Part shown: positions 48,501-61,196 of the stretch, one piece after another
How the letters are laid out: each line of letters begins with the position of its first letter
Numbering within the stretch: the first letter of the stretch is position 1
Source of the DNA: Telopea speciosissima
Taxonomy: Eukaryota > Streptophyta > Magnoliopsida > Proteales > Proteaceae
NCBI RefSeq assembly: GCF_018873765.1
Contig: NC_057919.1
Span: 21,616,698 to 21,680,697, forward strand
Length of the DNA stretch: 64,000 nucleotides
Direction of reading: 5' to 3'
The notes under the pieces: generated by a model
The model's input: only the letters and a program-made list of their open reading frames with translations
Told to the model about the DNA's origin: nothing
Databases searched by the model: none
Made by a program: the position numbers and the translations under genes

Positions 48501-51371
48501 AGGTCAATCATACCAAGGTCAGGTTCCCTTTCTTCCCCTTTTTATTTTGCACCTAGTTGTGCCAACCTATAGTTTTGTCAACCTTTTTAGTTCTTGGTAG
48601 TCCTCTGAAGAGTTGTAAAGTTGCCAAAGATTGGTCATGTCTGGATGAATCAACAGCAACAACAGTAATATATTGTGGTTACAAATGAAAGCGGTAATCA
48701 ATTTTTCATTTTAACGTTGTGCAGTTTTTTTTTTTGTTAGAAAAATAATCCAGAAAATAGACTTCCTATGCTGCACCAAAGAGCTGCATGTTGGCAATCT
48801 CATATTGATCAAACAGGGTGGAATATTTTATGTGATTATCTTTACGGAGTTGAGAAATATAAAATCTCTAAAGTGTTACTCAGATATTGTTCCTGGTTTC
48901 TGCCAGCTAGAATCCATTAAATCTTCTTACATCACATTAGCTATGATTAATGTGTTGGTGCAAGTTGAAGACTAAAAAGGACAAAGGCAAGGTGGAATAT
49001 ATTGCTTGAGGTGGGGAGAAAAAAATCTGATGAGTCGAGCTTCAACAAAAAGCATAGCTTTTGATTGAGTGGAATAAAGGAGTAAAAAAATACAGCTGAA
49101 TGAAGAGGAAATTTGCAGAAGTTGACCACTGACATATGGAACCTGGAGATTTATGTGGGAAGTGTTTCTGATTTTGGAAGTTCTGTATTGCAATAGAATG
49201 GTTTTAAGAATTCAATTCTATCATCTCTTTTCCCCCCCTCGTTTCTTTTCTTTTCTTTCTTTCTCTACCCGTTTTTTCTCTCTTTCTAAATATTTTCAAG
49301 CCAGGATAAAGTCTCTTTGCGGCTAATTTCCCTTATCAAGCTCTTCTAAGTGATTAATAGTTTATAGTTGAGCCAGCTGAGAAATTCTTATGCACCTGAT
49401 TTTCTTGGCCAAAAATATTGATAGAAATAGAAAATTCTCATTTGAAAGACCTGTGGTAGGGGCCATAACAGATCTGGGGGCATAGTATCAAGGCGTCCAC
49501 TGGGTAACACGAGTAGGTGTGCCTTGATTCTGGAGGTGGCTAGCTGCCTTATTTTCAAGGAACCCATGCCCAAATGATAAGTTGATAAAAAATGTCTGGG
49601 ATATGGAAAAGTATGTGGAATATGAACAGTACACCTACAATATGGCACTTGCCTTGTGTTCCTTGATGCCTTGAAAACTAGTATGGGGTCAAAGAGGCAA
49701 GAATTCTGCTGCTTCAAATTGATCCTTCTTTATTATTTGCTTGCCTTTCTTGTTCCTATCTTTTTTCTTTGAGGTAGTTTGAGAACCCAAGGCTTGTTTT
49801 ATTGTTCTACTGGCCTACTTTTTTTTTTTTTTTGGGGTTGGGGGAGGGGTGTTGGTTGAGCTTGGATGGGGGTGGTTGAGGAGGTGAATGGATGGTTTGA
49901 TGAGAGTTCTTGGATGAGGTTTTGTTTTCCTGGATTTGTTAGCCCTCTTCTTTACATGCTTTGATCCACTAATCCACCCTGTACACACTCTTTTATTTGT
50001 CAATATACTGAAAACAAAACTTGCATAGTTGTCATGGAAACTAGGCGACACAAGGCGTTGGAGGGGCGCTTAGGCGACAAGGCACCCGCCTAAGCATCCT
50101 AGGGGTGCAATATATGTCTATATGTAATATAGCAATGATAATTTTATATAATTATACTTATATGCAATATGGAAGCCATATCAATGCGATATTATCTAAT
50201 TATGCTAGTAATGACCTAGTATGAGAAGACCAACTAGTATATTCATTAAAAAGCAAAGGAATAAACATAAATCAATGCAAGCTCGTGATGTATGAATGAG
50301 GCATGTTGTCGCCTTAGACCCAAGAAAGAGTCTGGATGCCTAGGTGGCGCCTAGGCGACCCCTTGACAACTATGCTAACTTGTTTTCTTTGTGTTTCAAG
50401 TTGACCTAGGCCATACCTCAAGGAATGGAAAATGCATCGGATTTCATTTTGGCTTATGGTTGAAACTAAAATTTTTGGTAATTTTGGTTTCAATTTCAGT
50501 GATTTTGGTGAAAATCACATTTTATCAAAGAAGTGAGGTATGCGTGGTTATATGGCCTGAAGTCTTGTTTAGCTCTCAAGGCCCTTTTGCTAATGCTGAA
50601 GCATGTGTAAGGGGAGAAACAAGAGTATTTTTAGAGCTTAGAGTTGGTATATTCCTATTTTGTGCTCTGGGGCGAGTTATTTTCTGCCTAGCTGGGTTAT
50701 GATTGGACAGCCTCCATGATATGGGTACAGTTGGGATGAGAGCTATTAACAATGACTTGAAAGAAAAGTCTCCATATGCAGATAAAGACCAGTTTCACTT
50801 TTCTTGATCAAGGCCAGACGAAAAAACGTCCTTTAGTCAACCAAGAAAAATTTTCTTGATTTTTCAGTGCCTTCTTTTTAAACTGTATTCATTATTTTAT
50901 TGAGAAATGTATTCTATTTTTTTTTGTGTTTGTGTTTATGTGGGTGTGTTTTTGAGTTTTCTTTGAGTATGTAATTTTCTAAATAAAACACTTGTTAAAT
51001 TGCCATGTACTCTTGTTTCTTCATTTTCTTGACTTGCCATGTCTTAGCAGGTTCCTCATTGAATAATATTTATATTGATGAGCTTCCTTTTTCAATCAGT
51101 GAAAACAGCACCTAGTGTAGCCGATGCTGCCATGGGAAGGCTTGCTCAGGGAACCAAAGTTATAGCAGAAGGTGGTTATGAGAAAATCTTCAGACAGACC
51201 TTTGATACTGTTCCGGAGGAGCAACTTAAAAGCTCTTATGCATGCTACTTATCCACGTCGGCTGGTCCAGTTATGGGAATTTTATATCTCTCCACGGCAA
51301 AGCTTGCATTTTGTAGTGACAATCCTCTTTCATACGAAGTTGGAGACCAAACTGAGTGGAGCTATTACAAG
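45506..51371 (+). CDS. GEM-like/FIP1-type GRAM-domain protein, partial (last exon outside window)
   Basis: Exons: 45506-45875, 45978-46079, 51100-51371. They join in frame (GT-AG introns) to 248 residues and stop at a donor (AAG|GTATGC), so the C-terminal part, usually about 50-60 residues, must lie downstream of 64000. Residues 4-11 are a polyglutamine run. A Pro/Ser-rich low-complexity region runs to about residue 123. Then come the basic [17 protein letters not shown] segment (126-142) and the conserved stretch [19 protein letters not shown] (160-178). The GRAM domain starts near 185 ([17 protein letters not shown]) and is cut at WSYYK. Family knowledge: GEM-like proteins are membrane/phosphoinositide-associated, some ABA-responsive, and FIP1 was named as a formin-interacting protein. 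Intron 2 is 5.0 kb; intron 3 exceeds 12.6 kb and holds nested retrotransposons. Confidence 0.9.
46080..51099 (+). other. GEM-like intron 2, repeat-containing
   Basis: This 5.0-kb intron has correct GT and AG ends. It contains the foldback repeat at 50024-50374 and otherwise AT-rich sequence without coding domains. The stretch at about 47100-48370 has many CAGATCTGAA / GAACCAG phrases and may be a decayed repeat, but no ends were found. Confidence 0.55.
50024..50374. mobile_element. GC-rich-ended foldback repeat, TAGTTGTCA family, copy 2
   Basis: The ends CATAGTTGTCA (50024-50034) and TGACAACTATG (50364-50374) are exact inverted copies. The subterminal regions are rich in GGCGAC / GCCTAGGCG, while the middle 200 bp is AT-rich and unlike copy 1. 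Flanking AAAACTTG and CTAACTTG match at six of eight positions. Confidence 0.65.
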
Positions 51372-51744
51372 GTATGCTAGTTTTATGTGTGGGGAAGAAT
51401 TCCTTTTTCATAATAAGCTTGATTAACTTGTAGGATATTAGCAGTAATAATTCTTTTTTCATACTAAGCTTTTATCACTTTCAGGAATGGTTCTGAGCTA
51501 CACCAATATTAAGAATTGCTCTGAATCTCATCCGTGATCTATGACTTGACATGTATGGATCAATTTTGTTTACAAAAATGGTCTTGTATAGAAGAAGTTA
51601 TCTTCAATCTGGGAATTTTTAAGAGCAAATTTATCATTCATGAAATGCCATAAATATTGTCTGCTGTGGGCATTGATGTAGATCGATGGGAGAAGAACCA
51701 CCATCCTGTCTGGCATTGTTATCAAGGCGGCAAGGCGACCAAGG

Positions 51745-51951
51745 TGTAAATCTGTAAACGAAGAAAAAGGAGAAGAAAAGAGGGAGGAAGAAGAAGAAGA
51801 TGTGCTGCAACTCTCACGGTTGTGACTCCCCATCGATTTTAATATATAATAGGGAAAACCTCAAAACACAAAAACAATAAAAAAAGACAGAAATACCCCC
51901 ATATAGAATAATCACGATTCCCCTCCCCTCTTTACATCGTGATTTCTAACA
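51745..51951 (-). repeat. 3' LTR of the outer Copia element
   Basis: A 207-bp LTR; in element orientation it begins TGTTAGAAATCACGATG and ends CAGATTTACA. The polypurine tract, plus-strand CTCCCCCTCAAGC, adjoins its start. Confidence 0.9.
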
Positions 51952-51958
51952 CTCCCCC

Positions 51959-54900
51959 TCAAGCTGGAGCATAGATGTTAATCATGCCCAACTTGTTACA
52001 AATATACTCAACCCTTACAATTCCCAAAGACTTGGTAAACAAATCAGCAAGTTGCTCCGCCGTTCGAACATGCCGAGAAGAAATGATCCCTTGTTGCAGC
52101 TTCTCACGGACAAAATGACAATCTATCTCAATGTGTTTCGTTCTCTCATGAAACATAGGATTAGTAGAAATATGGATAGCAGCCTGATTATCACACCACA
52201 AAGTCATAGGAGAATTGTCAACAAACCCACGTTCAGTCATCAACTGTTTGATCCGCATCAGTTCACAAGTACCATAAGCCATAACACGATATTCGGACTC
52301 TACACTAGATCGAGCTACAACGGTCTGTTTCTTGCTTTTCCATGACACCAGGTTCCCTCCAACAAACATACAATATCCTGAAGTAAACCTCCGATCAACT
52401 GGAGATCTTGCCCAATCAGCATCTGAAAAACCCTTAACCTCCCATGACCATGGTCAGAATATAAGAGACCACGTCTAGGAGCCTTCTTGACATATCGTAG
52501 AACCCGTATAACTGCATCCGAATGTGATGACCAAGGAGCGGACAAAAACTGGCTCAGTACACTGACAGGAAAGGAGATGTCAGGCCTAGTCACAATCAAA
52601 TAAGTAAGTTTCCCTACAAGTCTCCGATACTTCTCAGGATTCTCAAGAATATCACCATCATCTGCCATAAGCTTCAAATTTGGATCCATATGAGTATCCA
52701 GAGGTTTGGTGCCCAACAACCCTGTCTCTGAAAGCAGGTCAAGAACATAATCTCGCTGTGAGAGCTAAATTCCTTTTCGTGATTGAGCGACTTCAATGCC
52801 CAAAAAATATTTCAGTCTTCCCAGATCTTTAGTCTGAAACCGTTGTCCCAAATGTACTTTCAATTTCCCAATACTAGAAGAATCATCTCCTGTGATGACA
52901 ATATCATCCACATAGACTATCAAAAATATCCTTCCTGCATCTGATAGTTGGAAAAACACCGAATGGTCACTTTCAGATCGAGTCAGCCCAAACTCCAACA
53001 CAACATTAGTAAATCGGCCAAACCATGCTCGAGGCCACTGTTTCAGCCCATACAATGATTTCTTCAGCTTGCATACCTTACCAAACTCCCCCTGAGCAAC
53101 AAACCCAGGAGGTTGCTCCATATATACTTTCTCATGGAGATCACCGTGTAAGAAGGCATTTTTCACATCTAACTGAAATAAAGGCCAATGATGTGTAGCA
53201 GCCAAAGAAATCAATATGCGAATAGATGTAAGCTTGGCAACAAGAAAAAAGTATCTAGGTAATCCACACCATATATCTGGGCATAACCCTTAGCAGCAAG
53301 TCTGGCCTTCAAACGAGCCAAGGAACCATCAGGGTTGACCTTCACCACAAATATCTAGCGACAACCAATAGCAGACTTACCAGATGGTAAGGAAACAAGG
53401 TCCCATGTCTGATTCTCCTCCAGTGCAGATAATTCCTCAGTCATAGCAGCTCTCTACCCAGGACTAGACAAGGCCTCTGCAACAGACTTAGGAATAGGAT
53501 GACACTCAACTGTAGACAAACAAGCAACAAAACTAGAGGACAAACCAGAATTGGAAACAAAGTTAGAAATGGGATGTTGGGTACAACTCCGAACACCCTT
53601 ACGATGAGCAATCGGAACATCTAAATGGGAAACAACAGTAACGGTAGGAGAAGAGGAAGTACCTAGTGTAGGATCAGGATCTGCCGACAAAGAAGGCGTG
53701 GTAGAAGCATTCAGCCGAGTAGTGTATCTCTCAAAAGGTGTAATACATGGTGCAGCCTCGTTTGGACAACATGAGGTTTTGTAGAAGTAGGAGGCAGAGC
53801 AGAAGACAAAGGAATCTGCAAACCAAGAGAACTTAAGACAACATAAACAGGCAGATAATCCAAATCAGAAGAAACTATTGAAGACTCAACATAAGGAGTA
53901 GACTCAAAGAAGGTAACATCAGCTGTCACAAAATATTTATTTAAATCAAATGAATAACAGCGATAACCCTTTTGAGTTCTAGAATACCCAACAAAAAGAC
54001 ATTTAAGAGCTTTAGAATCCAACTTAGAACTACCAGGACGATGATCCCGAATAAAACAAACACTCCCAAAGACACGTGGTGGTAACACGAACAATGCTGT
54101 AGAAGGGAACAACAAAGAGTAGGGAATGCCACCTCCCAAAACCAAAGAAGGTATGCGGTCAATGAGATAGCATGCAGTCAAGACAACATCAGCCCAAAAA
54201 AACTTGGCCACTTTCATCTCAAACAGAAGAGATTGAGTGACCTCCATTATATGTCTATTTTTCCTCTCCCACACCATTTTGTTGAGGTGTGTCAGCACCA
54301 GAGGACTAATGAACAATCCCATGTTGCATCATAAAAGTACTGAAGGAAGCTGAAAAAGATTCTTTAGCATTATTACTACGAAGGATTTTCAAAGAAGTAC
54401 TAAATTGATTCTGAATTTCAAGACCAAAGGCATAAAAAATTGAGAACAACTTAGAATGATTTTTCATTAAATAAATCCAGGTAACTCTGGAGTAATCATC
54501 TACAAAAGTGACAAAATAACGAAAACCCAACTTGGACATGACCGGACACACATTTGAATGAACGAAAGAAAAGGGTTGGTCAGACCGTTTATTGACTCTA
54601 GGGGGATAACTTACACGGTGAAGTTTCCCAAATTGACAAGACTCACACTGTAAACTGGACAATGACTGAAAAGACTATCTAAAATTTTTTAACCTTCCAA
54701 TGAAGGATGACCCAAACTATAGTGAATTTGGTGAGGAAGCGCCACACTCAAACATGCCATGGCTGATGTGTCCTCAAGTAGATACAACCCCCAGATTCAC
54801 GGCCTATACCAATCGTCTTCTTCGACTGTAGATCCTGAAAAACATAATAGCTAGGAAAAAAGGTAACAGAACAATTATAAGTTTTGGTGAACTTTTGAAC

Positions 54901-55355
54901 AGATAATAAATTGAACGGAAATTTGGGCAAATAAGAAACAGAAGATAATGACAAAGAAGGGGTAACATGCACAGTGCCTGTACCCCAGACTTTTGCTAAA
55001 GACCCATCAGCTAACACAACATTGGAAGAGGACTCACGAAATGAAGAAAAAATACCTGAAACCCCAGTCATATGATCCGAAGCACCTGAATCAATGATCC
55101 AGGGACGATAAGTGGACGAAAGACACGCAGTAGAATTACCTGTCGGAACAAGTGTAGCAGTGGAGAACTGAGATGACTGGGAATTCTGAAATTGGGTAAA
55201 GCGCTCATACTCTTCATCAAACATCTTCATTGTCTTTCCCTCAGACTGTGGAGATGAAGCAACAACAGAATCACTACGAGCTGAATTGGCAAACTGAGCT
55301 GGTTTACCATGAAGTTTCCAACAAAAACGTTGGATGTGACCAGGCTTGCCGCAAT
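51959..55355 (-). pseudogene. Outer Copia pol and 3' end of gag, broken
   Basis: In element order: the second half of the gag zinc knuckle (HHCGKPGHIQRFC) at about 55355-55310; protease with WIIDSGASDHMT near 55110; integrase zinc-binding and core at about 54680-53700 (FGKLHRVSYPP, FVDDYSRVTW); reverse transcriptase at about 53400-52300 with an intact YVDD near 52915 and [12 protein letters not shown]; RNase H at 52369-51959 (WCDNQAAIHIS, ending NIYAPA). Frameshifts and stops separate the segments. The 5' part of gag is displaced to 60433-61196 by the inner insertion. Confidence 0.9.
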
Positions 55356-55360
55356 GATGG

Positions 55361-55614
55361 TGTTAGAAGTCGATATGTGTAAGGGAGGAGGGAATCGTGA
55401 ATTAGTAATTAGCGCTAATTCACGATTCCCCCTTGAGGGGTGTTTTTGTCTTTTCGGTGCTGACACTGTTTACCCTATTGGGTAAACTTATAAAGATGAA
55501 TGGATTGGGGCAGTCATGAGTTAGACTGTGGCTCCCACTGTTGCAGCACTCTTGTTTCTCTTCTCTTCTCTTCTCCTCTCTTCTTTCTTCTTCTTTCCCT
55601 TTATTGATTTTTCA
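55361..55614 (+). repeat. 5' LTR of the inner Copia element
   Basis: 254 bp, starting TGTTAGAAGTC and ending TTTTTCA. It contains a 15-bp inverted repeat, GGAATCGTGAATTAG / CTAATTCACGATTCC (about 55393-55429), and a CT-rich 3' half. Confidence 0.93.
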
Positions 55615-56030
55615 TGGTATCAGAGCAAGATCGTTAGAGACTGATTCACGCTTCCAAGGATCGTTGTGCTCTTGTATGAAGGTTTACATCAACTGAGTTC
55701 TTCTAAAAACAACTCACGTTGTAGACTCTCCAACTTTTCGGTTAAAGGGGAGCAGTACCCTAATGCTGTGTCTGATCTTTGTTTAAGACTAGTTCATGAT
55801 TACGTGAAGAACTAGGTCTGTTGTTGGTGGTATTGATGATTGATTGTGGAGGCGATGATTGATGAATTGAGATCAGTTTTTTATTTTTTCAGAAGTCAGC
55901 GATATTAATCGTGCCTCTTTATGTTGGTTTTGTTTGTGTGGTGATTCATGATTTGTGTTTAATCGTGATTGTTTGGTGGACAATTTTTTGGGGCTGCTTC
56001 TGATTTTTTAGGCTTCTTTGACGGTTTAGA

Positions 56031-59000
56031 ATGGGTGATACAAAGACTATAGTGACTGAAATCTCATCATCTTCTCATCGCATTACTGAAAGGAAGTTAG
56101 AAGGAATTTCTAATTTTCAGCAATGGAAGAAGGTTGTCAGGTTGGCTTTGATTGGTCGTGATCAACAGGATCACTTGACGAAGGCAAAACCTGAGGGTGA
56201 TACGACATGGGACACTGTGGATGCAAGGATATTGAGTCAGATGCTGAATTCGATGGATAATCAGATTGCCGACTTGGTGACTCATATTCTTATGGGAATA
56301 TTTGAATGTCTTGTATTATGGAAAGGACAACTTGTCTCGCATTTATGATCTATCCCAGGCTTTCTATGAGGTGGATCAGAAGACCCTTAATGTCACCCAA
56401 TATTTTGCGGAGTTCAAGAGGTTGTATGAGGAGCTAAATTCTGTCCTTCCTATTTTTTCTGATGTACAAGACATGCAAAAACAGTGAGAACAGGTTGCTG
56501 TAATGGTATTTTTGGGTAGACTTCGTAAGGAATTTGAGTCTATGCGATCCCAAATTCTTGGTGGTGGTACGCTTTCAGAAGCCTTTTCTCAGGTTTTACG
56601 AGTTTCTCGTGAGAACAGCCAAGATTCTACTCCTATAGAAAATTCGGCTCTGGCATCTTTTACACCAAACTGTGGGCCCAATGGTGGGATAGGTAATGGT
56701 GGTGGTCGTGGTCGTAGTCGTGGTCGTGGGACTGGTACTGGTAAAACTCCCACGTCTGGTGCTTCAGAGACTTCAGGACAGGTGAGAACTTGTCACCATT
56801 GTGGTAAACCTGGCCACATTCAGCGTTTTTGCTGGAAGCCTCATGGTAAACCACCTCAGTTTGCAAATTCAGCGAGTAGTGATTCGGTGGTTCCTTCTTC
56901 TTCCAAGACTGAGTGTAAAACAGTAACCGTGTCTAATGAAGATTATGAGCATTTTACTCAGTTTCAAAATTCCCAGTCATCTCAGTTCTCCACTGCTACA
57001 CTTGTTCAACCAGGTAATGTTATTGCGTGTCTTTCATCCACTTCTCGTCCTTGGATCATTGATTCAGGTGCTTCGGATCATATGACTGAGGTTTCAGGTA
57101 ATTTTTCTTCGTTTCGTGAGTCTTCTTCGAATGTTATGTTAGCCGATGGGTCTTTAGCTAAAGTTCGGGGTACAAACATTGTGCATGCTACCCCTTCTTT
57201 GTCTTTATCTTTTGTTTCTTATTTTCCTAAATTTCCTTTTAATTTATTGTCTGTTCGAAAATTCACTAAAGCTTACAACTATTCTGTCACCTTTTTTCCT
57301 GATCATTGTGTGTTTCAGGATCTCAAGTCGAAGAAGACAATTGGTAGAGGCCGTGAATCTGGGGGATTATATGTCCTTGAAGACACATCAATTGTGGCAT
57401 GCTCAAGTGTGGCGCTTCCCCATCAAATTCATTGTCGTTTGGGTCATCCTTCGTTGGAAAGTTTGAAGATTTTAGATAGTCGGTTTTAGTCTTTGTCTAG
57501 TTTGCATTGTGAGTCTTGTCAGTTTGGGAAACTTCACCGTGTAAGTTATCCCCCTCGAGTCAATAAACGGGCTGCCCAACCTTTTTCTTTAGTTCATTCA
57601 GATGTATAGGTTCGTGTCCAGTTATTTCTAAGTTGGGTTTTCGTTACTTTGTTACTTTTGTAGATGACTATTCCAGAGTTACCTGGATTTATCTAATGAA
57701 AAATCATTTTGAGTTGTTCTCCATTTTCTGTGCCTTTGTTCTTGAAATTTATAATCAATTTAATACTTCATTGAAAGTTCTTCGTAGTGATAATGCTAAA
57801 GAGTATTTTTCTGCTTCTTTCAATGACTTTATGGTTAAGCATGGAATCATTCATCAGTCCTCTTGTGCGGATACACCTCAACAAAATGATGTCGCCGAAA
57901 GGAAAAATAGACATTTGATCGAAGTCACTCGATCTCTTCTGTTTGAGATTAAAGTGGCTAACAGTTTTTGGGCTGATGCTGTTCTTACTGCATGTTATCT
58001 CATTAACTGTATGCCTTCTTCGGTTTTAAGTGGTGGTATTCCGTATTCTTTGTTGTTTCCTTCTAATCCTTTGTTTGTGTTACCACCACGTGTTTTTGGG
58101 AGTGTTTGTTTTATTCGGGATCATCGTCCTCATCGCTCTAAGTTGGATCCTAGAGCCCTTAAATGTCTTTTTGTTGGGTATTCTTAAACTCAAAAGGGGT
58201 ATCGCTGTTATTCTTTTGATTTAAATAAATACTTTGTTACGGCTGATGTTTCTTTCTTCGAGTCCACTCCCTTTGTTGAGTCTTCGGTGCCCAATTCAGC
58301 CTTGGATGATGATCTGCCCATATTTGTTGTTGAGTCTTCTCCTTTGCAGGTTCAGTTGCCTTCAGCGCCAACTCCTACGAATCCACTTTATGTGTTTCAA
58401 CGTCGCTCATCCGTCGAGGCAGCGACACCTCGTCTTCTTTGCCTTTGAATCCACCAATAGGTACTTCCTCTTCTTCCATTGTTCCTGTTATTTCTGATTT
58501 GGATTTATCTATTGCGCATCGCAAGGGTGTTCGGCGTTGTACCGAGCATCCTATCTCTAATTTCGTGTCCTATTCGATTTTGTCTTCTACTTTTGTTGCT
58601 TGCTTGTCTACTGTTGACCGTCATCCTATTCCTAAGTCTGTTATCGAAGCCTTGTCTAATCCTGGGTGGAAGGCTGCTATGACTGAGGAATTCTCTGTGT
58701 TGGAGGAAAATCAGACATGGGAACTTGTTTCGTTACCTCTTGGTAAGTCTGCTATTGGCTGTAGGTGGATATTTATGGTGAAGGTCAACACTGATGGGTC
58801 TGTGGCTCGTTTGAAGGCCCGCCTTGTTGCGAAAGGATATGCCCAGGTATATGGGGTCGATTACCTGGATACTTTTTCTCCTGTTGCAAAGCTTACATCA
58901 GTTCGCATTTTGATTTCTTTGGTTGCTACACATCATTGGCCTTTGTTTCAGTTAGACGTGAAAAATGCATTTTTGCATGGTGATCTCCATGAGGAGGTAT

Positions 59001-60166
59001 ACATGGAGCAACCTCCTAGGTTTGTTGCTCAGGGGGCGTCTAGGAAGGTGTGGAGGCTAAAGAAATCATTGTATGGACTAAAACAGTCTCCACGGGCATG
59101 GTTTGGTCGTTTTACTGATGTTGTATTGGAGTTTGGGCTGAAATGGTCTGAGAGTGATCACTCAGTGTTTTGTCGGCTTTCTGATGCAGGGAGGATATTT
59201 TTGGTAGTTTAGGTGGATGATATTGTTATCGCAGGAGATGATTCTTCAGGTATTGAGAGTTTGAAGATACATTTGGGACAGCAGTTTCAGACTAAAGACT
59301 TGGGGCGACTGAAATATTTTTTGGGTATTGAGGTTGCTCAATCACAAAAAGGGATTTCGCTCTCTCAACGAAAATATGTTCTTGACTTGTTGTCAGAGAC
59401 AGGACTGTTGGGTTCTAAACCTTTGGACACACCTATGGATTTTAGCGTGAAACTTATGTCAGATGATGGTGATATTCTTGATGACCCTGAGAAATATCGC
59501 AGGCTTGTGGGGAAGCTTAACTATTTGACTGTGACTAGACCTGACATTTCCTTTCCTGTCAGTGTGCTTAGTCAATTTATATCCGCTCCTCGGACGTCTC
59601 ATTGGAATGCAGTTATAAGAGTTTTACGCTATATAAAAAAGGATCCGGGACGAGGTCTCCTCTATTTTGATCATGGTCATGGGAGGATTGCTGGATTTTC
59701 CGATGTTGATTGGGCAGGGTCTGCAGTTGATCGAAGGTCTACTTCAGGTCATTGTGTGTTTGTTGGAGGGAACCTTGTGTCGTGGAAGAGCAAGAAACAA
59801 ACTGTTGTAGCCCGATCCAGTGCAGAGTCAGAGTATCGGGCTATGGCACACGGGACTTGTGAGTTGATGTGGGTTAAACAATTGATGACTGAACTTCAGT
59901 TTGGTAACGATTCTCCTATGTTGCTATGGTGTGATAATCAGGCTACTATTCATATTTCTAAGAATCCTGTGTTTCATGAGAGAACAAAACATATTGAGAT
60001 CGATTGTCATTTTGTTCGTGAGAAGCTGCAACAAGGGGTTTTTTCTCCTCGTCATGTTCGAACGGGGGAGCAACTTACTGACTTGTTTACAAAGTCTTTG
60101 GGGAGTGCAAGAGTAGATTATATTTGTAACAAGCTGGGCATGATTAACATCTATGCTCCAGCTTGA
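56031..60166 (+). pseudogene. Inner Copia gag-pol with stops and frameshifts
   Basis: Gag starts at 56031. A frameshift lies near 56290 and a TGA at 56485-56487. The zinc knuckle CHHCGKPGHIQRFC is near 56790-56831 and the protease WIIDSGASDHMT near 57053-57088. Integrase runs from about 57420 (a stop at 57487-57489 and a frameshift before 57633), with FVDDYSRVTW and ERKNRH. Reverse transcriptase and RNase H run from 58439 to 60166 ([41 protein letters not shown]). A TAG at 59210-59212 replaces the Tyr of the YVDD active-site motif. Few lesions overall, so it was probably functional not long before. Confidence 0.92.
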
Positions 60167-60173
60167 GGGGGAG

Positions 60174-60427
60174 TGTTAGAAGTCGATACGTTTAAGGGAG
60201 GAGGGAATCGTGAATTAGTAATTAGCGCTAATTCACGATTCCCCCTTGAGGGGAGTTTTTGTCTTTTCGGTGTTGACACTGTTTACCCTATTGGGTAAAC
60301 TTATAAAGATGAATGGACTGGGGCAGTCGGGAGTTAGACTGTGACTCCCACTGTTGCAGCAGTCTTGTTTCTCTTCTCTTCTCTTCTCCTCTCTTCTTTC
60401 TTCTTCTTTCTCTTTATTGATTTTACA
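60174..60427 (+). repeat. 3' LTR of the inner Copia element
   Basis: 254 bp, matching the 5' LTR in length, with the same internal hairpin (about 60206-60242). The polypurine tract GAGGGGGAG adjoins its start; the GATGG duplication follows it. Confidence 0.93.
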
Positions 60428-60432
60428 GATGG

Positions 60433-61196
60433 TAAGTTCTCACTACCCCCGAAGCCTCTGAAGTAGTCTGAGTACCAGACACTGGGCCCTTACCAGCCCC
60501 ACGACCATGGCCAGCACCACCATTCCCAACACTACCCCCACGGTTAGGGGTGAAAGACGCCAATGCAGAAGTTTCCACAGGTGTGGTATCATGTGTATTC
60601 TCACGTGAGACACGTAGAACACGAGAAAAAGTCTTTGAAAGGGTGGCCACTTTATCGCCTCCAAGAATCTGAGAGCGGACAGCATCAAACTCTTTACCCA
60701 GGCCACTAAAAAATCCCATGACTGCAAGTTCACGCTGATTTTGCATCTGCTGCACATCAGAAGTAATAGGAAGTAAGGAATTCAGTTCCTCATTCATCCT
60801 CTTGAAGTCTCCAAAATATTGAGTCAAAGAACAACCCTTACGGTCAACACGATAAAAGTCCTGAGAAAGCTCATAAATCCGAGAGAGATTGTTCTGTCCA
60901 GAATACAGAACATTCAAATAATCTCACAGTTCCTTTACAGTATCGATATGGGTCACCAGATCAACAATATGGTGATCCATGCAATTTAACATCTGTCCTA
61001 AAATTTGGGCATCCACCACTGTTCATGTAGCATCAGAATCATCCTTGGTCTGTGTCAAGTGCTTCTCATGTCAACGACCAGTCAAAACCAGTCCAACAAT
61101 TTTCTTCCATTGTTGAAAATTGCTGGCACCTTCCAACTTCTTTTCCACTAACTTGTTGGAAGAGATTTCAGTAACAACAGATTTGTTATCACCCAT
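60433..61196 (-). pseudogene. Outer Copia gag, 5' part
   Basis: From the ATG at 61196 on the minus strand, gag runs toward the insertion point, with in-frame stops in its first third. The section from 60917 down is open and includes VMGFFSGLGKEFDAVRSQIL and ends VVRTYH. The next residues are continued beyond the inner element at 55355. The first Cys of the zinc knuckle is Tyr here. Confidence 0.85.

Larger units (their letters stand above)
55361..60427 (+). mobile_element. Inner Copia element (plus strand) nested in its relative
   Basis: The LTRs 55361-55614 and 60174-60427 are both 254 bp, start TGTTAGAAGTCGATA and end in CA, with about 11 differences by eye (roughly 4%). The 5-bp target duplication GATGG is exact (55356-55360, 60428-60432). 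The primer site TGGTATCAGAGC is intact at 55615-55626, and a purine tract precedes the 3' LTR. The 5067-bp element disrupts the outer element within its zinc-knuckle codons. It is younger than the outer one by position. Confidence 0.95.

Noticed and set aside
49388..49717. Minus-strand 109-codon frame in GEM-like intron 2
   Set aside because: No domain and within an intron; probably chance.
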